DNA of 52,906 nucleotides from Candidatus Altimarinota bacterium (GCA_018608565.1 JABAZT010000039.1:1-52906), one strand, 5' to 3'; positions 25,215 through 34,027 are shown, numbered from the stretch's first letter. A program made the numbers and translations. The notes: generated by a model not told the origin, from the sequence alone.

Positions 25215-25380
25215 TAAACGTAAAAGTTAAAAAGAAATAGAACATCTCCTAGAATAAATCTAAGTGACAAAGTGATATAGAAAACAAGACTTTGAAGAGT
25301 TCATCCCTACTTATAACTCATTATTCAGGATGATCAAAAAAGAATCAGAGAGTCAAAACCAAGAATCCATTTTTAGCCGC

Positions 25381-25683
25381 CTAGGACTCTTGAATTTTTC
25401 TGAGCATATACAGCTCCATCTTTAGATCACTAATCCGATCCTCGACCAGTCTTTCCGTACTATCAATCCCCTCATTATAGATCTCAACAGCCGTTAATTC
25501 TAAAAATTTATCCAACAAAGTATCGGCCATTATCATTCCTATATCCTGATCAAATTCGCTTTTATAAAAACGTATTAGTTCATTAACTACACCCTTTCGT
25601 GTGTCATCCGGCAACATATCCCAATCTGGCTTAACTCGGATCATGTAATATTTTATTAGGTCTTTTGATGACACTATAGGCAT
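25381..25683 (-). CDS. DUF2164 family protein
   Basis: A 100-residue protein. The DUF2164 pattern is clear: LPDDTRKGVVNELIRFYKSE, FDQDIGMIMADTLLDKFLEL and VEIYNEGID, which is also the family's usual length. Function is unknown. The ATG at 25683 (MPIVSSKDL) is preferred to 25746, since the family normally begins close to its core. Confidence 0.85.
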   Translation of the reverse strand: MPIVSSKDLIKYYMIRVKPDWDMLPDDTRKGVVNELIRFYKSEFDQDIGMIMADTLLDKFLELTAVEIYNEGIDSTERLVEDRISDLKMELYMLRKIQES

Positions 25684-25763
25684 TATTAAACAATAGAAAA
25701 TTAGATTTACAAACCTAATGAGCTCTATACAAATCTTTGCCCTCACACAAAAAAGTACCGCAA

Positions 25764-25800
25764 AAAAGAGTCATGGTGATATACCTATGACTCTTTTCTC
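25764..25800 (-). terminator. Intrinsic terminator after the SLH gene
   Basis: AAAAGAGTCAT (25764-25774) pairs with ATGACTCTTTT (25787-25797), with an inner GGT/ACC. It lies 19 bp beyond the stop of the minus-strand gene at 25819. Confidence 0.85.
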
Positions 25801-25818
25801 ATTTTTAACACAAAGATT

Positions 25819-26724
25819 CTACAGATTTTCCTGCTGTTGAATAAGTCTGTAAATCACTTCTGAAAATGCATCTCGATTCATACCATTTGCAAGATCAACA
25901 TCTTCTTTATCTAACAAGTTATTATCCAATGCATACTGAAGATATACTGCATACCAAGCACCCGAATCAATATCACTACTGGTTACTTCATACGTGCTCA
26001 AATCAATTCCAAAACTTTCGAAAGCAAGCTTCAGAAGTTCGACTTGATTGACCGTTTGTGCAGGACGAAAACTTCCATCTTCGTATCCTTTTACGATTCC
26101 TATATTTTGAGCTCGACGTACATACTTTGCAAACCATGCCCCCTGAGGAACATCCGAAAAATTAGTTGTTCCATTGGCTTCAATATCTTCTCCAAGAGCT
26201 TCTAATAAAACTTTGAGAGATTCAGCTCGATTGATAGGATTTTCTGGACCAAAAGATCCATCTTCATATCCATCCAAAATACCTCTCTGTTGGAGAAAAG
26301 AAACTGCAGCTTGATTTGAAATTTTGTTTTCATCTTTGAATTGCCTTTTCTGATGAAGTTTCCCAGCAAATTTTTTATAATTTTTTGCTTTTCGAGACTT
26401 TGATCCATAATTCATAGCCCCCTTCATCGTCTGTCGTTCTTCAGCACCTTCTGGACGATTTTCTTCACGATATATTTTTCGTTCGTCATCTGTCATTTCT
26501 TCCCATCCTTCTGGTGTTTCAAAATTTCCTCGTCGTCCTTGTCGTCCTTCCATTCCTTCTGGACGATTTTCTTCACGATACGTTTTTCGTTCGTCATCTG
26601 TCATTTCTTCCCATCCTTCTGGCATTTCAAAATTTCCTCGTGGACCACCACCAAATTGAGCAAATACAGAAGTGCTCATAAGAACTGAGAAGACAACCAA
26701 TACTGATAATGTATTTTTGAACAT
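25819..26724 (-). CDS. SLH-domain exported protein with N-terminal tandem repeats
   Basis: A 302-residue protein with a signal peptide (about 1-22). Two 27-residue repeats follow (31-57 and 66-92), with core PEGWEEMTDDERK and REENRPEG. After a basic linker, about three S-layer homology motifs follow: AVSFLQQRGILDGYEDGSFG with PINRAESLKVLLEA, then DVPQGAWFAKYVRRAQNIGI with GYEDGSFRPAQTVNQVELL, and a weaker third. SLH motifs anchor proteins to cell-wall polymer. The gene has its own promoter matching that of the 23821 gene, and its repeats resemble the MacA tail. Confidence 0.85.
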   Translation of the reverse strand: MFKNTLSVLVVFSVLMSTSVFAQFGGGPRGNFEMPEGWEEMTDDERKTYREENRPEGMEGRQGRRGNFETPEGWEEMTDDERKIYREENRPEGAEERQTMKGAMNYGSKSRKAKNYKKFAGKLHQKRQFKDENKISNQAAVSFLQQRGILDGYEDGSFGPENPINRAESLKVLLEALGEDIEANGTTNFSDVPQGAWFAKYVRRAQNIGIVKGYEDGSFRPAQTVNQVELLKLAFESFGIDLSTYEVTSSDIDSGAWYAVYLQYALDNNLLDKEDVDLANGMNRDAFSEVIYRLIQQQENL

Positions 26725-26760
26725 GTGTTTAGAATTAGAAATAATTAGTAGTTCAATGAC

Positions 26761-26788
26761 TAATACGACATACAAAAATTTTGTTTCC
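26761..26788 (-). promoter_or_regulatory. Putative ECF promoter (GGAAAC-N15-CGTATTA) of the SLH gene
   Basis: On the minus strand GGAAAC (26788-26783) and CGTATTA (26767-26761) are separated by exactly 15 bp and lie 37 bp before the ATG at 26724. Boxes and spacing match the promoter at 23944-23971, and flanking bases are also similar. Confidence 0.55.
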
Positions 26789-26896
26789 ATTTATTCAAAA
26801 AAACTTCAACATAAATTACAAAACAAAAATATTTACATCTCATTCCAAAACGGCACGCCCAAAGAACTCGCCGGCCAGCAAATCCCAAAAAAAATA

Positions 26897-27125
26897 ATGA
26901 AAAAAAAGTGGGCACTCCTCGGCATAGTAATCCTGATCGGAAGTGTCGGACTACTGCTAGGTGCGATCACCTGCACCATCGCTTCTATCGTAACGATCGA
27001 TCTCAATAATGATTGGGTTTTATTCCTCTTGGTTACTCAGTGTTCTATTAGGTTTAATCCTAATTGCTACCGCCAAAAAAAACGATAACACTACTCGTCT
27101 TTATGAACACAAGCACAGGCAGTAA
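26897..27125 (+). pseudogene. Frameshifted small two-helix membrane protein
   Basis: The frame opening at 26897 encodes MKKKWALLGIVILIGSVGLL and continues as a membrane helix, then loses its hydrophobic character after NNDW and stops at 27088. In the +1 frame from about 27015 the sequence reads WLLSVLLGLILIATAKKN, a clear second helix, ending at 27125. One extra base in the GGGTTTT run would explain this. It is either a decayed gene, a programmed shift or a sequence error. Its end overlaps the convergent YibE/F gene. Confidence 0.5.
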
Positions 27126-28236
27126 CCGTGAGAGTTTTTGATGGCCAACGAGTCAAAACCATTGCCGCCAAATAGGTACTAATAGGAACCGCTAATACCA
27201 ATGCAATACTCCCACACAATGTACGAACAATTTCCTCTGCTACAAATTCACTATTGATCGTGATCCACCACGGCTGTCCCTGATCAATATGAAACAATAA
27301 AAACAACGGCAGTGCCGCTCCAGTATAAGCCAACGCCAATGTATTTACTAAAGACGCAATATGCGTACGCCCAACCGACATTGCTCGAGAAAACAACTGA
27401 CGAACAGTAAGTGACGAATTTTCCATCCTCAGTGACTGAACCACCGCAACCTGGGTAGTCGTAACATCATCCAACACCCCAATCGTTCCAATAATAAGCC
27501 CCCCAAGAAACAAGCCTCTTAGGTCAAGTGTTTGCGAGGTCGTTAACTGAATATAAAAAGATTGCTCAGTCCCCAAACCAAACAATTTTCCCCACCAAAC
27601 AAACAAACTCGAAAACATAAACGTCAAAGCCAATACAAGAATAATACTCACAAGAGAAATAGTAGTTTGCTTAGAAATCCCGTGCGATAAATAGAGCGAT
27701 AATGAAGAAATAATCGATCCTCCAAGCACACTTACAACTACAATATTTTGCCCCGATAACATCCCGGGGATGAGCCACTCCACAATCAAATAAATGCTCA
27801 AAATAAGCCCCAAAAGAGAAAACAAACCTTTCCGTCGACCAACCACCACAATTACCAACAGAAAAAACAAAAATAAAAAAAACAAAGGTCCAAGCCGAAA
27901 ATGATCCAATATTCTATATTGTTGACCATCATATTGTACAAAGACTCTATCACCCACCACAACAAATTGATCTCTAGTGCCCAAAGACCAATCACCCGCC
28001 CCGGAGATAAAAGAATCTCCATTTTTGAGCGAAACTTCAAAAACTTGATAGAATTTTTTGTCACCAAAGATTTCTTCTTCCCCCTCTTCCAAGAGGTCTG
28101 TAACACGTCCACTCAGATATTCAAACTCCGAGAAAACTAATGATTCTGAATTTACATCGTATTCTGCAAAGACATTCTGATTAAAAAAAACAGAAAAATT
28201 CAGAGAACAAACAATCACAAGTAATAATTTTTTCAT
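27091..28236 (-). CDS. YibE/F-like multi-pass membrane protein
   Basis: A 381-residue protein. A signal-like N-terminus and an extracytoplasmic beta-rich domain (about 25-115) precede seven or eight membrane helices. The YibE/F signatures include LRGLFLGGLIIGTIGVLDDV, TTTQVAVVQSL and SVGRTHIASLVNTLALAYTG. Members are conserved in Gram-positives and uncultured lineages, and the transport role is undefined. The N-terminal start (MKKLLLVIVCSLNFSVFF) is a good signal peptide. Confidence 0.9.
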   Translation of the reverse strand: MKKLLLVIVCSLNFSVFFNQNVFAEYDVNSESLVFSEFEYLSGRVTDLLEEGEEEIFGDKKFYQVFEVSLKNGDSFISGAGDWSLGTRDQFVVVGDRVFVQYDGQQYRILDHFRLGPLFFLFLFFLLVIVVVGRRKGLFSLLGLILSIYLIVEWLIPGMLSGQNIVVVSVLGGSIISSLSLYLSHGISKQTTISLVSIILVLALTFMFSSLFVWWGKLFGLGTEQSFYIQLTTSQTLDLRGLFLGGLIIGTIGVLDDVTTTQVAVVQSLRMENSSLTVRQLFSRAMSVGRTHIASLVNTLALAYTGAALPLFLLFHIDQGQPWWITINSEFVAEEIVRTLCGSIALVLAVPISTYLAAMVLTRWPSKTLTVTACACVHKDE

Positions 28237-28342
28237 ACCGTTTTTTTATACTGTTAATGATTATTTTATTCAAAAGAATTAGACCTAGAGTTAAATCCTC
28301 GTATCGAACCCCTGAGCTTTAACTTCCATGACCTGCTCATAT

Positions 28343-28383
28343 AAAAAAATCTTCTAAACACTATGTGTTCACAAGATTTTTTT
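28343..28383. terminator. Strong bidirectional hairpin terminator
   Basis: AAAAAAATCTT (28343-28353) pairs with AAGATTTTTTT (28373-28383), with inner AACAC/GTGTT. The A and T tracts give a U run in either direction. The surrounding stretch 28237-28480 contains no gene I can support. Confidence 0.7.
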
Positions 28384-28457
28384 GACTGGCTGATAAGGTC
28401 TAGAATCTATTCCCTTGTGGCTGGCTACTCGGGTCTGGTACTAAAATGAGACAAATA

Positions 28458-28481
28458 AGACACTATAAAAAAGGAGTGTCT
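28458..28481 (-). terminator. Hairpin at the end of the HTH gene
   Basis: AGACACT (28458-28464) pairs with AGTGTCT (28475-28481) and overlaps the stop codon of the minus-strand HTH gene. The U run is modest, so the terminator is probable, not certain. Confidence 0.5.
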
Positions 28482-28699
28482 CAAAGCTGTATTCGTCCAT
28501 CAGTTCTAGACTTCTTTAATCTTTGCTTTTGAAATTCTAAAACTGCTTCTTCTGGGAAGATCCATCCAGCAGAAGTTTTCTGTGCAGGGATAAGTTTATC
28601 AGATATAATGCGTTGGATAAAACTTCGAGAGACGTTCAGAATTTTCTGGACATCTTTCGATCCTAATAGTTTCACTCCGTTAAAATAATCGTTTTCCAT
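28481..28699 (-). CDS. Excisionase/MerR-like helix-turn-helix protein
   Basis: A 72-residue DNA-binding protein. LLGSKDVQKILNVSRSFIQR is a helix-turn-helix of the excisionase (HTH_17) type, with IPAQKTSAGWIFPEEAVLEF forming the wing and last helix. Its size suits a stand-alone regulator or recombination directionality factor. It is divergent from the membrane protein gene at 28792, with an 18-bp perfect palindrome between them, so autoregulation and control of the neighbour are plausible. No integrase lies nearby. Confidence 0.8.
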   Translation of the reverse strand: MENDYFNGVKLLGSKDVQKILNVSRSFIQRIISDKLIPAQKTSAGWIFPEEAVLEFQKQRLKKSRTDGRIQL

Positions 28700-28749
28700 A
28701 ACAAGACGTTTTTTGTCTTGCCATTGTAAGTTGTATCTGGCTTAATATC

Positions 28750-28767
28750 AGTGTGCAATTGCACACT
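28750..28767. promoter_or_regulatory. 18-bp perfect palindrome between divergent genes
   Basis: AGTGTGCAATTGCACACT is perfectly self-complementary and sits between the HTH gene (start 28699) and the membrane gene (start 28792), followed by TATTTATATAAC, a possible -10 region. It is a likely operator for a dimeric regulator. Confidence 0.65.
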
Positions 28768-28791
28768 ATTTATATAACCTGCATTTAACAG

Positions 28792-29856
28792 ATGAATACC
28801 AAAAAGAATTCAATATCAGCCAAGACTATATGGAAGTACATAGGCTTCTACTTCTTACTCTGTTTTGTAGTAGGTGGACTTATTGCTTATCCCCTTGTGG
28901 GAGGCCCACTATGTCTTTTGCTGATATGGATGTGGAATAAAAAAAGAAAAAAAATTGGAGAAATGCTTCCAAATATCAAAGTCCATCCTTTTCGGATTAC
29001 ATTCACTGTCTTGGTATCATTAATTATGTTTGCAAAAGCCAATTCAGTATTACTGGGAGTTTTTATAATACTTGGACTCATTTGGCTCTATCCAAATACA
29101 GAGAAAAAAAGCTTGGTTCACAATTTAAAAACTTTTAAGTCTCATAAAGTAAAAACAGGAATCTCAACTACCTTACTTCTAATGGGAGTTGTTATGACTG
29201 TAGGAATGCACAGTTCTGAAAAAATTATTAGAGAACAGAAGGCTTTTATCGAATCATATCCAACACCAGTGATTCAAACAGAAACAATCCCGCACCAAGG
29301 TGGTGATACTGAATACAGTTTAACTTTCACCGTAAAAGACACTCAAACAGTCGCCATCAATGGAAACCCCGTTGAAGCAGTTGAAGGGACCGTTAATTAC
29401 ACAGTGTACTTAAAACAACCGACAACGAACTTGAAGATTGAGGCCAAAAATGAACATAAGCAATCCACCAAAGATATTTCTATCCAAAGGAATAAAACAG
29501 AATCTGAGTTATTAGCCGAGGAAGAAGAAAGAAAAAGGCAGGCAGAAATTGCCAAACAGAAAGCTGAAGCGAAAAGATTAGCCGAACTAAACAGTGTAAG
29601 TGACTCTGGAGCCTATATAACGGCTCAAAGTTTTGTAAAAGCCATGCTTAAATCACCTAAAACAGCTGACTTTCCCTTCTTAGATTATAGCCACAGAAAT
29701 TTAGGTGATGGGAAATGGATTATTCAATCCTATGTCGATTCACAAAATGGTTTTGGAGCGATGATACGAACTCAATATCAAATAGAAATGCAATTCAATG
29801 GAGGTGACTGGGCGGAGCAAAGGAATTGGACGTTATTGGATATCACTACTCAATAG
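28792..29856 (+). CDS. Membrane protein with Ig-like domain and charged helix
   Basis: A 354-residue protein with about four N-terminal membrane helices (about 14-48, 69-95, 119-140). An extracytoplasmic beta domain (about 163-230) follows (EYSLTFTVKDTQTVAINGNP), resembling Ig-like modules used in Gram-positive surface proteins. Then comes a highly charged helix (EEEERKRQAEIAKQKAEAKR). The C-terminal region (about 270-354) has AQSFVKAMLKSPKTADFP and SYVDSQNGFGAMIRTQYQIE, a pattern found in many phage and plasmid proteins of unknown function. Probably controlled by the palindrome at 28750. Confidence 0.65.
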   Translation: MNTKKNSISAKTIWKYIGFYFLLCFVVGGLIAYPLVGGPLCLLLIWMWNKKRKKIGEMLPNIKVHPFRITFTVLVSLIMFAKANSVLLGVFIILGLIWLYPNTEKKSLVHNLKTFKSHKVKTGISTTLLLMGVVMTVGMHSSEKIIREQKAFIESYPTPVIQTETIPHQGGDTEYSLTFTVKDTQTVAINGNPVEAVEGTVNYTVYLKQPTTNLKIEAKNEHKQSTKDISIQRNKTESELLAEEEERKRQAEIAKQKAEAKRLAELNSVSDSGAYITAQSFVKAMLKSPKTADFPFLDYSHRNLGDGKWIIQSYVDSQNGFGAMIRTQYQIEMQFNGGDWAEQRNWTLLDITTQ

Positions 29857-29944
29857 GAATTACGAACATTCTCTCGAACCAATTCGTACTTCCATTTAAC
29901 TCACTTCTTTCTTCAGTTTTCTCTTTAACAGATCAGAAAATGGT

Positions 29945-29985
29945 ATTTAGCTATCCCTAACAAAAATTAGGAAACAATCGATTTG
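29945..29985 (+). promoter_or_regulatory. 41-bp conserved element, copy 1
   Basis: Contains ATTTAGCTAT and AAAATTAGGAAACAATC and matches copy 2 (34048-34088) at 36 of 41 positions. It lies 95 bp before the small-ORF/membrane/ClpB operon. Downstream are a GCCTA/TAGGC hairpin and a terminator-like hairpin. Interpreted as a shared regulatory site for stress genes. Confidence 0.5.
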
Positions 29986-30028
29986 TGATTCAACTTATGA
30001 AGCCTAAAACTAAAGATAGGCGATCCAG

Positions 30029-30072
30029 AAAAAGGCCTTCGGTCTTTCTCTCCTTTTTCTATTTTTTATTCT
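30029..30072 (+). terminator. Hairpin plus U-tract before the ClpB operon
   Basis: AAAGGCC pairs with GGTCTTT (one G-U pair) and is followed by a long T-rich tract. It lies upstream of the ATG at 30080, so it may end the 28792 transcript or act as an attenuator in the leader of the operon behind the 41-bp element. Confidence 0.5.
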
Positions 30073-30079
30073 AAATCCA

Positions 30080-30298
30080 ATGACCATACACCAAAACGGC
30101 AATACCAATAACAACCTCTACAACCTCATGCAACAACTCGTGGAGGAAAACAAAAGCCTTTGGCACATTCGTAAATATTACCTCGATGATGCTGATGACT
30201 GTAAAGACTGTCAAAAACTTTGGCATGATATGATAGAGGCAAAGTCTGAGTGGGTTGCAAGACTGGAGCCCTTAGTTCAACATTATATCAATCAATAG
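30080..30298 (+). CDS. Small hypothetical protein with CxxC
   Basis: A 72-residue soluble helical protein. It contains DDADDCKDCQKLWHDM, a CxxC pair flanked by acidic residues, compatible with metal or redox chemistry. No family is recognised. It is the first gene of the unit that continues with the membrane protein and ClpB. Confidence 0.6.
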   Translation: MTIHQNGNTNNNLYNLMQQLVEENKSLWHIRKYYLDDADDCKDCQKLWHDMIEAKSEWVARLEPLVQHYINQ

Positions 30299-30340
30299 AC
30301 TTCTTGTGTAACAACTTTTATATTCTTATCCTTTTTTCAA

Positions 30341-30721
30341 ATGGAAACCACTACTATCATACTTCTCAAAATTCTTGGTCCTGTATTTTTTCTCATGGCG
30401 TTTGCAGTGTTTTTTCGACCACTCCTCATGCAAAAGATTCTCTTTGAATTTCTAGATGAAGACGAAGAACTCTTTCAGTGGGGAGTCATCGCCTTTGTTA
30501 TGGGAATTGTCATCGTTCAATTTCATAATATCTGGTCGGGACTTCCTGAGATCATAATTACACTTACGGGTTGGATTGCTATTGCAGAAGGAATTCTGTT
30601 TATCTTGTTTCCAACAGTGGGGAAACGACTCATCCGAGCCTTTAGCCCCTCACTACTCATGATCGATGGATTAGTAGCTCTCGCTATAGGGACATATTTT
30701 TGTTGGATTGGGTTTATGTAG
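30341..30721 (+). CDS. Four-helix membrane protein, paralogue of 36516
   Basis: A 126-residue protein with about four membrane helices. The conserved stretch KILGPVFFLMAF, RPLLMQKI, EELFQWGVIAFVMGIVIVQF and LPEIIITLTGW is shared with the equal-length protein at 36516, so the two are paralogues. Each lies in a stress operon preceded by a copy of the 41-bp element. Function is unknown. Confidence 0.75.
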   Translation: METTTIILLKILGPVFFLMAFAVFFRPLLMQKILFEFLDEDEELFQWGVIAFVMGIVIVQFHNIWSGLPEIIITLTGWIAIAEGILFILFPTVGKRLIRAFSPSLLMIDGLVALAIGTYFCWIGFM

Positions 30722-30759
30722 AATTTTACGCTCCTTATTTTATTCCAACTTAACTTATC

Positions 30760-32829
30760 ATGAATTTTGACACTTGGACTACGGCGGCATCAGAATCTAT
30801 CGTCAATACTCAAAAACTCGCGGATGAATTTCAGTCAGGGAATCTGGAAGTAGAGCATTGGGTTGTTGCAACACTGAGAGATCCAAATTCATTCCTCCAC
30901 AAGATCATCCAGAAACTAGGAGTCGATGAATCGACTATGATGACTGAACTTACACAGAAAATTCAAAAATTACCGAAGGTCGAAGGCGGGCAACGAAGCC
31001 CTTCCCGAGATTTTAGTGATATGATTCGTCAGGCAGAAAAAGTACAGAAACAGATGGGAGATAGTTATTTAGCAATAGATCACTTGTTTCTTGCTTTGTT
31101 CGATGGAAAATCTACGGCTAAAACTTTTTTTGAATCTTTGGGATTTAATAAAAAATCTGTTAAAGAGGCCATTGAATCTCTTCGTGGAGGAGAACACATA
31201 GATTCTGCTGATGGACATGAAAAGCTAGAGGCGCTAGAAAAATATTGTATCGATTTCACAACTCTCGCAGAGAAAGGAAAGATAGATCCTATCATTGGTC
31301 GGGATGACGAAATTCGCCGAACGATTCAAATTCTATCTCGACGAACCAAAAATAATCCCTGTTTGGTTGGAGATCCTGGAGTTGGAAAAACAGCTATTAT
31401 AGAAGGACTCGCTGTCAAAATTTATCAAAAACAAGTTCCAGAAAGCATTAGAAATAAAAGAGTCCTTGCTCTTGATCTTGCAGCATTGGTCGCGGGTGCT
31501 AAATACAGAGGAGAGTTTGAAGATCGACTAAAAAATGTTCTTAAGGCCCTCGAAAAAGCAGAAGGAAAGATTATCCTTTTCATTGATGAGCTTCATACTA
31601 TCGTTGGGGCAGGAGCTGCAGAAGGATCAATGGATGCTGGAAATCTCCTGAAACCAGCCTTAGCTCGAGGCACACTGCATTGCGTAGGAGCCACTACTCT
31701 CAATGAATACCGAAAATATATAGAAAAAGATGCAGCTCTTGAGCGTAGATTTCAGCCAATCTCTGTTGAAGAACCAACGTTTGAAGAAGCACTTGCTATT
31801 CTGCGTGGAATACGAGAAAAATACGAACTCCATCATGGGGTACAAATATCAGATGATGCACTCATAACAGCCGTGACTCTATCAACTCGGTATCTTCCGG
31901 ATAGAAGACTTCCCGATAAAGCGATTGATCTGATCGATGAGGCGATGAGCAAACTCAAACTGGAAATAGAATCGGAGCCAGAATCAATATCTTTGATCAA
32001 ACGGCAACTCGTTACTCTTGAGATTGAACGTGTAGCTCTCAAAAAAGAAAATACAAAACTAGAACAACTCAAAACCGTTGAAAAAAAAATTGCCGATCTC
32101 AAAGAAGAACTCAAAAACTTAGAATCTGAATGGCAACTAGAGAAATCAAGTGTAACGGATGTAAACGCTCTCAAGGAACAACTAGAACAACTCCGTTTTG
32201 AAGCAGAAAGAGCAGAGCAAGAAGCTGACTTTGCTAGAGCCGCAGAACTCAAACACGGAACCATCCCGGAGTTAGAATCTCAGATAAAAACACTCGCAGA
32301 CAAAAATGGAAACAAAAAACTGCTTCGTGAAAAGATTGAGGAAAATGACATAGCCGAAATCATTGCTCGATGGACAGGAATTCCTGTCACAAATTTAACA
32401 GAAAAGGAATCTGAAAAGCTCCAACACCTCGAAGAAAGACTACAACAAAATCTTATTGGACAGGAACAGGCAGTCAGTGCTATTTCAAATGCTATTCGCA
32501 GAAACAAGGCAGGACTTGGTGATACAGACAAACCTATTGGGTCATTTCTATTTCTTGGACCAACTGGAGTTGGAAAAACCGAGCTGACCAAGGTATTAAC
32601 AAAACTTTTATTTGATTCAGAGGAGGCGATGATACGGTTTGATATGTCTGAGTTTATGGAGTCTCATAGTGTGGCTAAGTTGATAGGTTCTCCTCCTGGG
32701 TATGTGGGACATGAGGAGGGTGGTCAGTTGACAGAGAAAGTTCGTCGCAGACCGTATTCGGTATTACTCTTTGATGAGATAGAAAAAGCTCATCGAGACG
32801 TGTTTAATATCTTTCTTCAGATACTTTAA
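30760..32829 (+). CDS. clpB: ClpB-type AAA+ disaggregase, N-terminal 689 residues (gene disrupted)
   Basis: The reading frame has the Clp N domain (1-145), the first AAA+ module (Walker [10 protein letters not shown] about 204-212, Walker [10 protein letters not shown]), the coiled-coil middle domain (about 395-525), and the second AAA+ module up to Walker B (GPTGVGKTE about 599-607, [10 protein letters not shown] about 669). It stops right after FNIFLQIL. Intact ClpB would continue DDGRLTDxxGRxVDF; that segment is missing and the frame is shifted. The rest of the protein is encoded in another frame at 32830-33262. As it stands, the second ATPase site cannot form. Confidence 0.88.
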   Translation: MNFDTWTTAASESIVNTQKLADEFQSGNLEVEHWVVATLRDPNSFLHKIIQKLGVDESTMMTELTQKIQKLPKVEGGQRSPSRDFSDMIRQAEKVQKQMGDSYLAIDHLFLALFDGKSTAKTFFESLGFNKKSVKEAIESLRGGEHIDSADGHEKLEALEKYCIDFTTLAEKGKIDPIIGRDDEIRRTIQILSRRTKNNPCLVGDPGVGKTAIIEGLAVKIYQKQVPESIRNKRVLALDLAALVAGAKYRGEFEDRLKNVLKALEKAEGKIILFIDELHTIVGAGAAEGSMDAGNLLKPALARGTLHCVGATTLNEYRKYIEKDAALERRFQPISVEEPTFEEALAILRGIREKYELHHGVQISDDALITAVTLSTRYLPDRRLPDKAIDLIDEAMSKLKLEIESEPESISLIKRQLVTLEIERVALKKENTKLEQLKTVEKKIADLKEELKNLESEWQLEKSSVTDVNALKEQLEQLRFEAERAEQEADFARAAELKHGTIPELESQIKTLADKNGNKKLLREKIEENDIAEIIARWTGIPVTNLTEKESEKLQHLEERLQQNLIGQEQAVSAISNAIRRNKAGLGDTDKPIGSFLFLGPTGVGKTELTKVLTKLLFDSEEAMIRFDMSEFMESHSVAKLIGSPPGYVGHEEGGQLTEKVRRRPYSVLLFDEIEKAHRDVFNIFLQIL

Positions 32830-33262
32830 AAACACGATCATTATCTTTACCAGTAATTTACTGGCGGATTTGTTTTCTCAAGAAAAACTTCCTTCGGAAA
32901 AAGAAATGCAAACAGGGCTTGTAGAATTTTTTCGTCCAGAGTTCTTGAACCGTCTGGATGGCATCATCGGATTTCATAGACTAGATAAATCTCACGTCAC
33001 GGCGATCCTAGAACTCCAACTACAATCTATCATCAATAAACTGAAGGCAAACCAGAATCTTGTATTAAAATTAGATCAATCAGCAAAAGATCATCTCGTG
33101 GAATCTGGTTTTGATCCTGTATTTGGAGCTAGACCACTCAAACGAGCTATTGAACGTGAGTTGCTTAATCCATTAGCATTAATGCTTCTCGAGTCCAATC
33201 AACAAGAAATCTCAATTATAAAGGTTCACCTGTCCAAGGGAGCCTTAGAATTCACTGCTTAG
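32830..33262 (+). pseudogene. clpB: C-terminal part of clpB, out of frame
   Basis: Beginning with [17 protein letters not shown] at about 32827, this frame encodes the sensor region and the C-terminal D2-small domain: VEFFRPEFLNRLDGIIGFHR, then GFDPVFGARPLKRAIERELL and PLALMLL. Sequence quality (conserved FRPEFLNRLD, GARPLKR) suggests the break is recent. No good start codon exists; only a TTG at 32870 could begin a separate peptide. Joined to the upstream frame with about 44 missing bases restored, the total is about 848 residues, the usual ClpB length. Confidence 0.85.
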
Positions 33263-33286
33263 TTTTCATTAGAACCGAAATGCATC

Positions 33287-34027
33287 ATGAATATAAGCAC
33301 ATCTTTTTTAGTCCTCGCCTTATTAGCTGAAATAGTAGGTACTATTGGCGGATTTGGTTCTTCAGTTTTTTTTGTACCACTAGGAAACTTTTACTTTGAT
33401 TTTTATACGGTGCTTGGTTTGACGGCGGTCTTTCACTTATCGAGTAATCTAAGCAAGATTTTTCTTTTCAAAAAAGGAATTAATAAGTTTCTGTTGTTAT
33501 ACATAGGAGTGCCTTCTGTTTTGTTTGTGATCATTGGTGGTATTCTTTCCAAGTTGGTTGAGAGTTTTTGGCTTGAGGTATCACTCGGTGTATTTCTAGT
33601 TCTTTTGAGTCTTTTATTTTTGATCAAGACAGAGCTAGTTATAACTCCAAACAAGAAAAATTCGATTATTGGGGGATCTCTTTCAGGGTTCTCCGCTGGA
33701 CTACTTGGGACTGGTGGTGCAATCAGAGGATTGACCATGGCGGCTTTTAACCTAGAAAAAAGTGTATTTATCGCTACTTCTGCCTTTATTGATTTGTTGA
33801 TAGATGCCACGAGAACGGTCGTATATTATCAAAATGGATATATCCAAAAAGAGATCTTGATCTATATACCATTTTTACTGTTGATCGGACTTGTGGGTAC
33901 ATTTATAGGTAAAAAAATACTACATCATATACCGCAAAATAAATTCAAGAAAATATCGCTCATTTTTATTTTCATTATTGGGATTATTACCCTTGGAAGG
34001 TTATTTATTGTAAGTGAGATGTCCTGA
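33287..34027 (+). CDS. TauE/SafE family sulfite or anion exporter
   Basis: A 246-residue protein with about eight membrane helices in two halves. It shows TauE/SafE features: GTIGGFGSSVFFVPLG in the first half and GGSLSGFSAGLLGTGGAIRG in the second, the repeated glycine-rich loop of the family. Members export sulfite or organosulfur anions. It begins 24 bp after clpB and probably belongs to the same transcript. Confidence 0.88.
   Translation: MNISTSFLVLALLAEIVGTIGGFGSSVFFVPLGNFYFDFYTVLGLTAVFHLSSNLSKIFLFKKGINKFLLLYIGVPSVLFVIIGGILSKLVESFWLEVSLGVFLVLLSLLFLIKTELVITPNKKNSIIGGSLSGFSAGLLGTGGAIRGLTMAAFNLEKSVFIATSAFIDLLIDATRTVVYYQNGYIQKEILIYIPFLLLIGLVGTFIGKKILHHIPQNKFKKISLIFIFIIGIITLGRLFIVSEMS

Noticed and set aside
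28290-28320. A GGTTCGA-like stretch on the minus strand that resembles a tRNA T-arm
   Set aside because: The flanking bases do not pair as a T stem, and no acceptor or anticodon stem could be built around it.
31833-32264. A Ser-rich minus-strand frame inside clpB
   Set aside because: It lies opposite the ClpB coiled-coil and mirrors its Lys/Glu codons; no domain is present.
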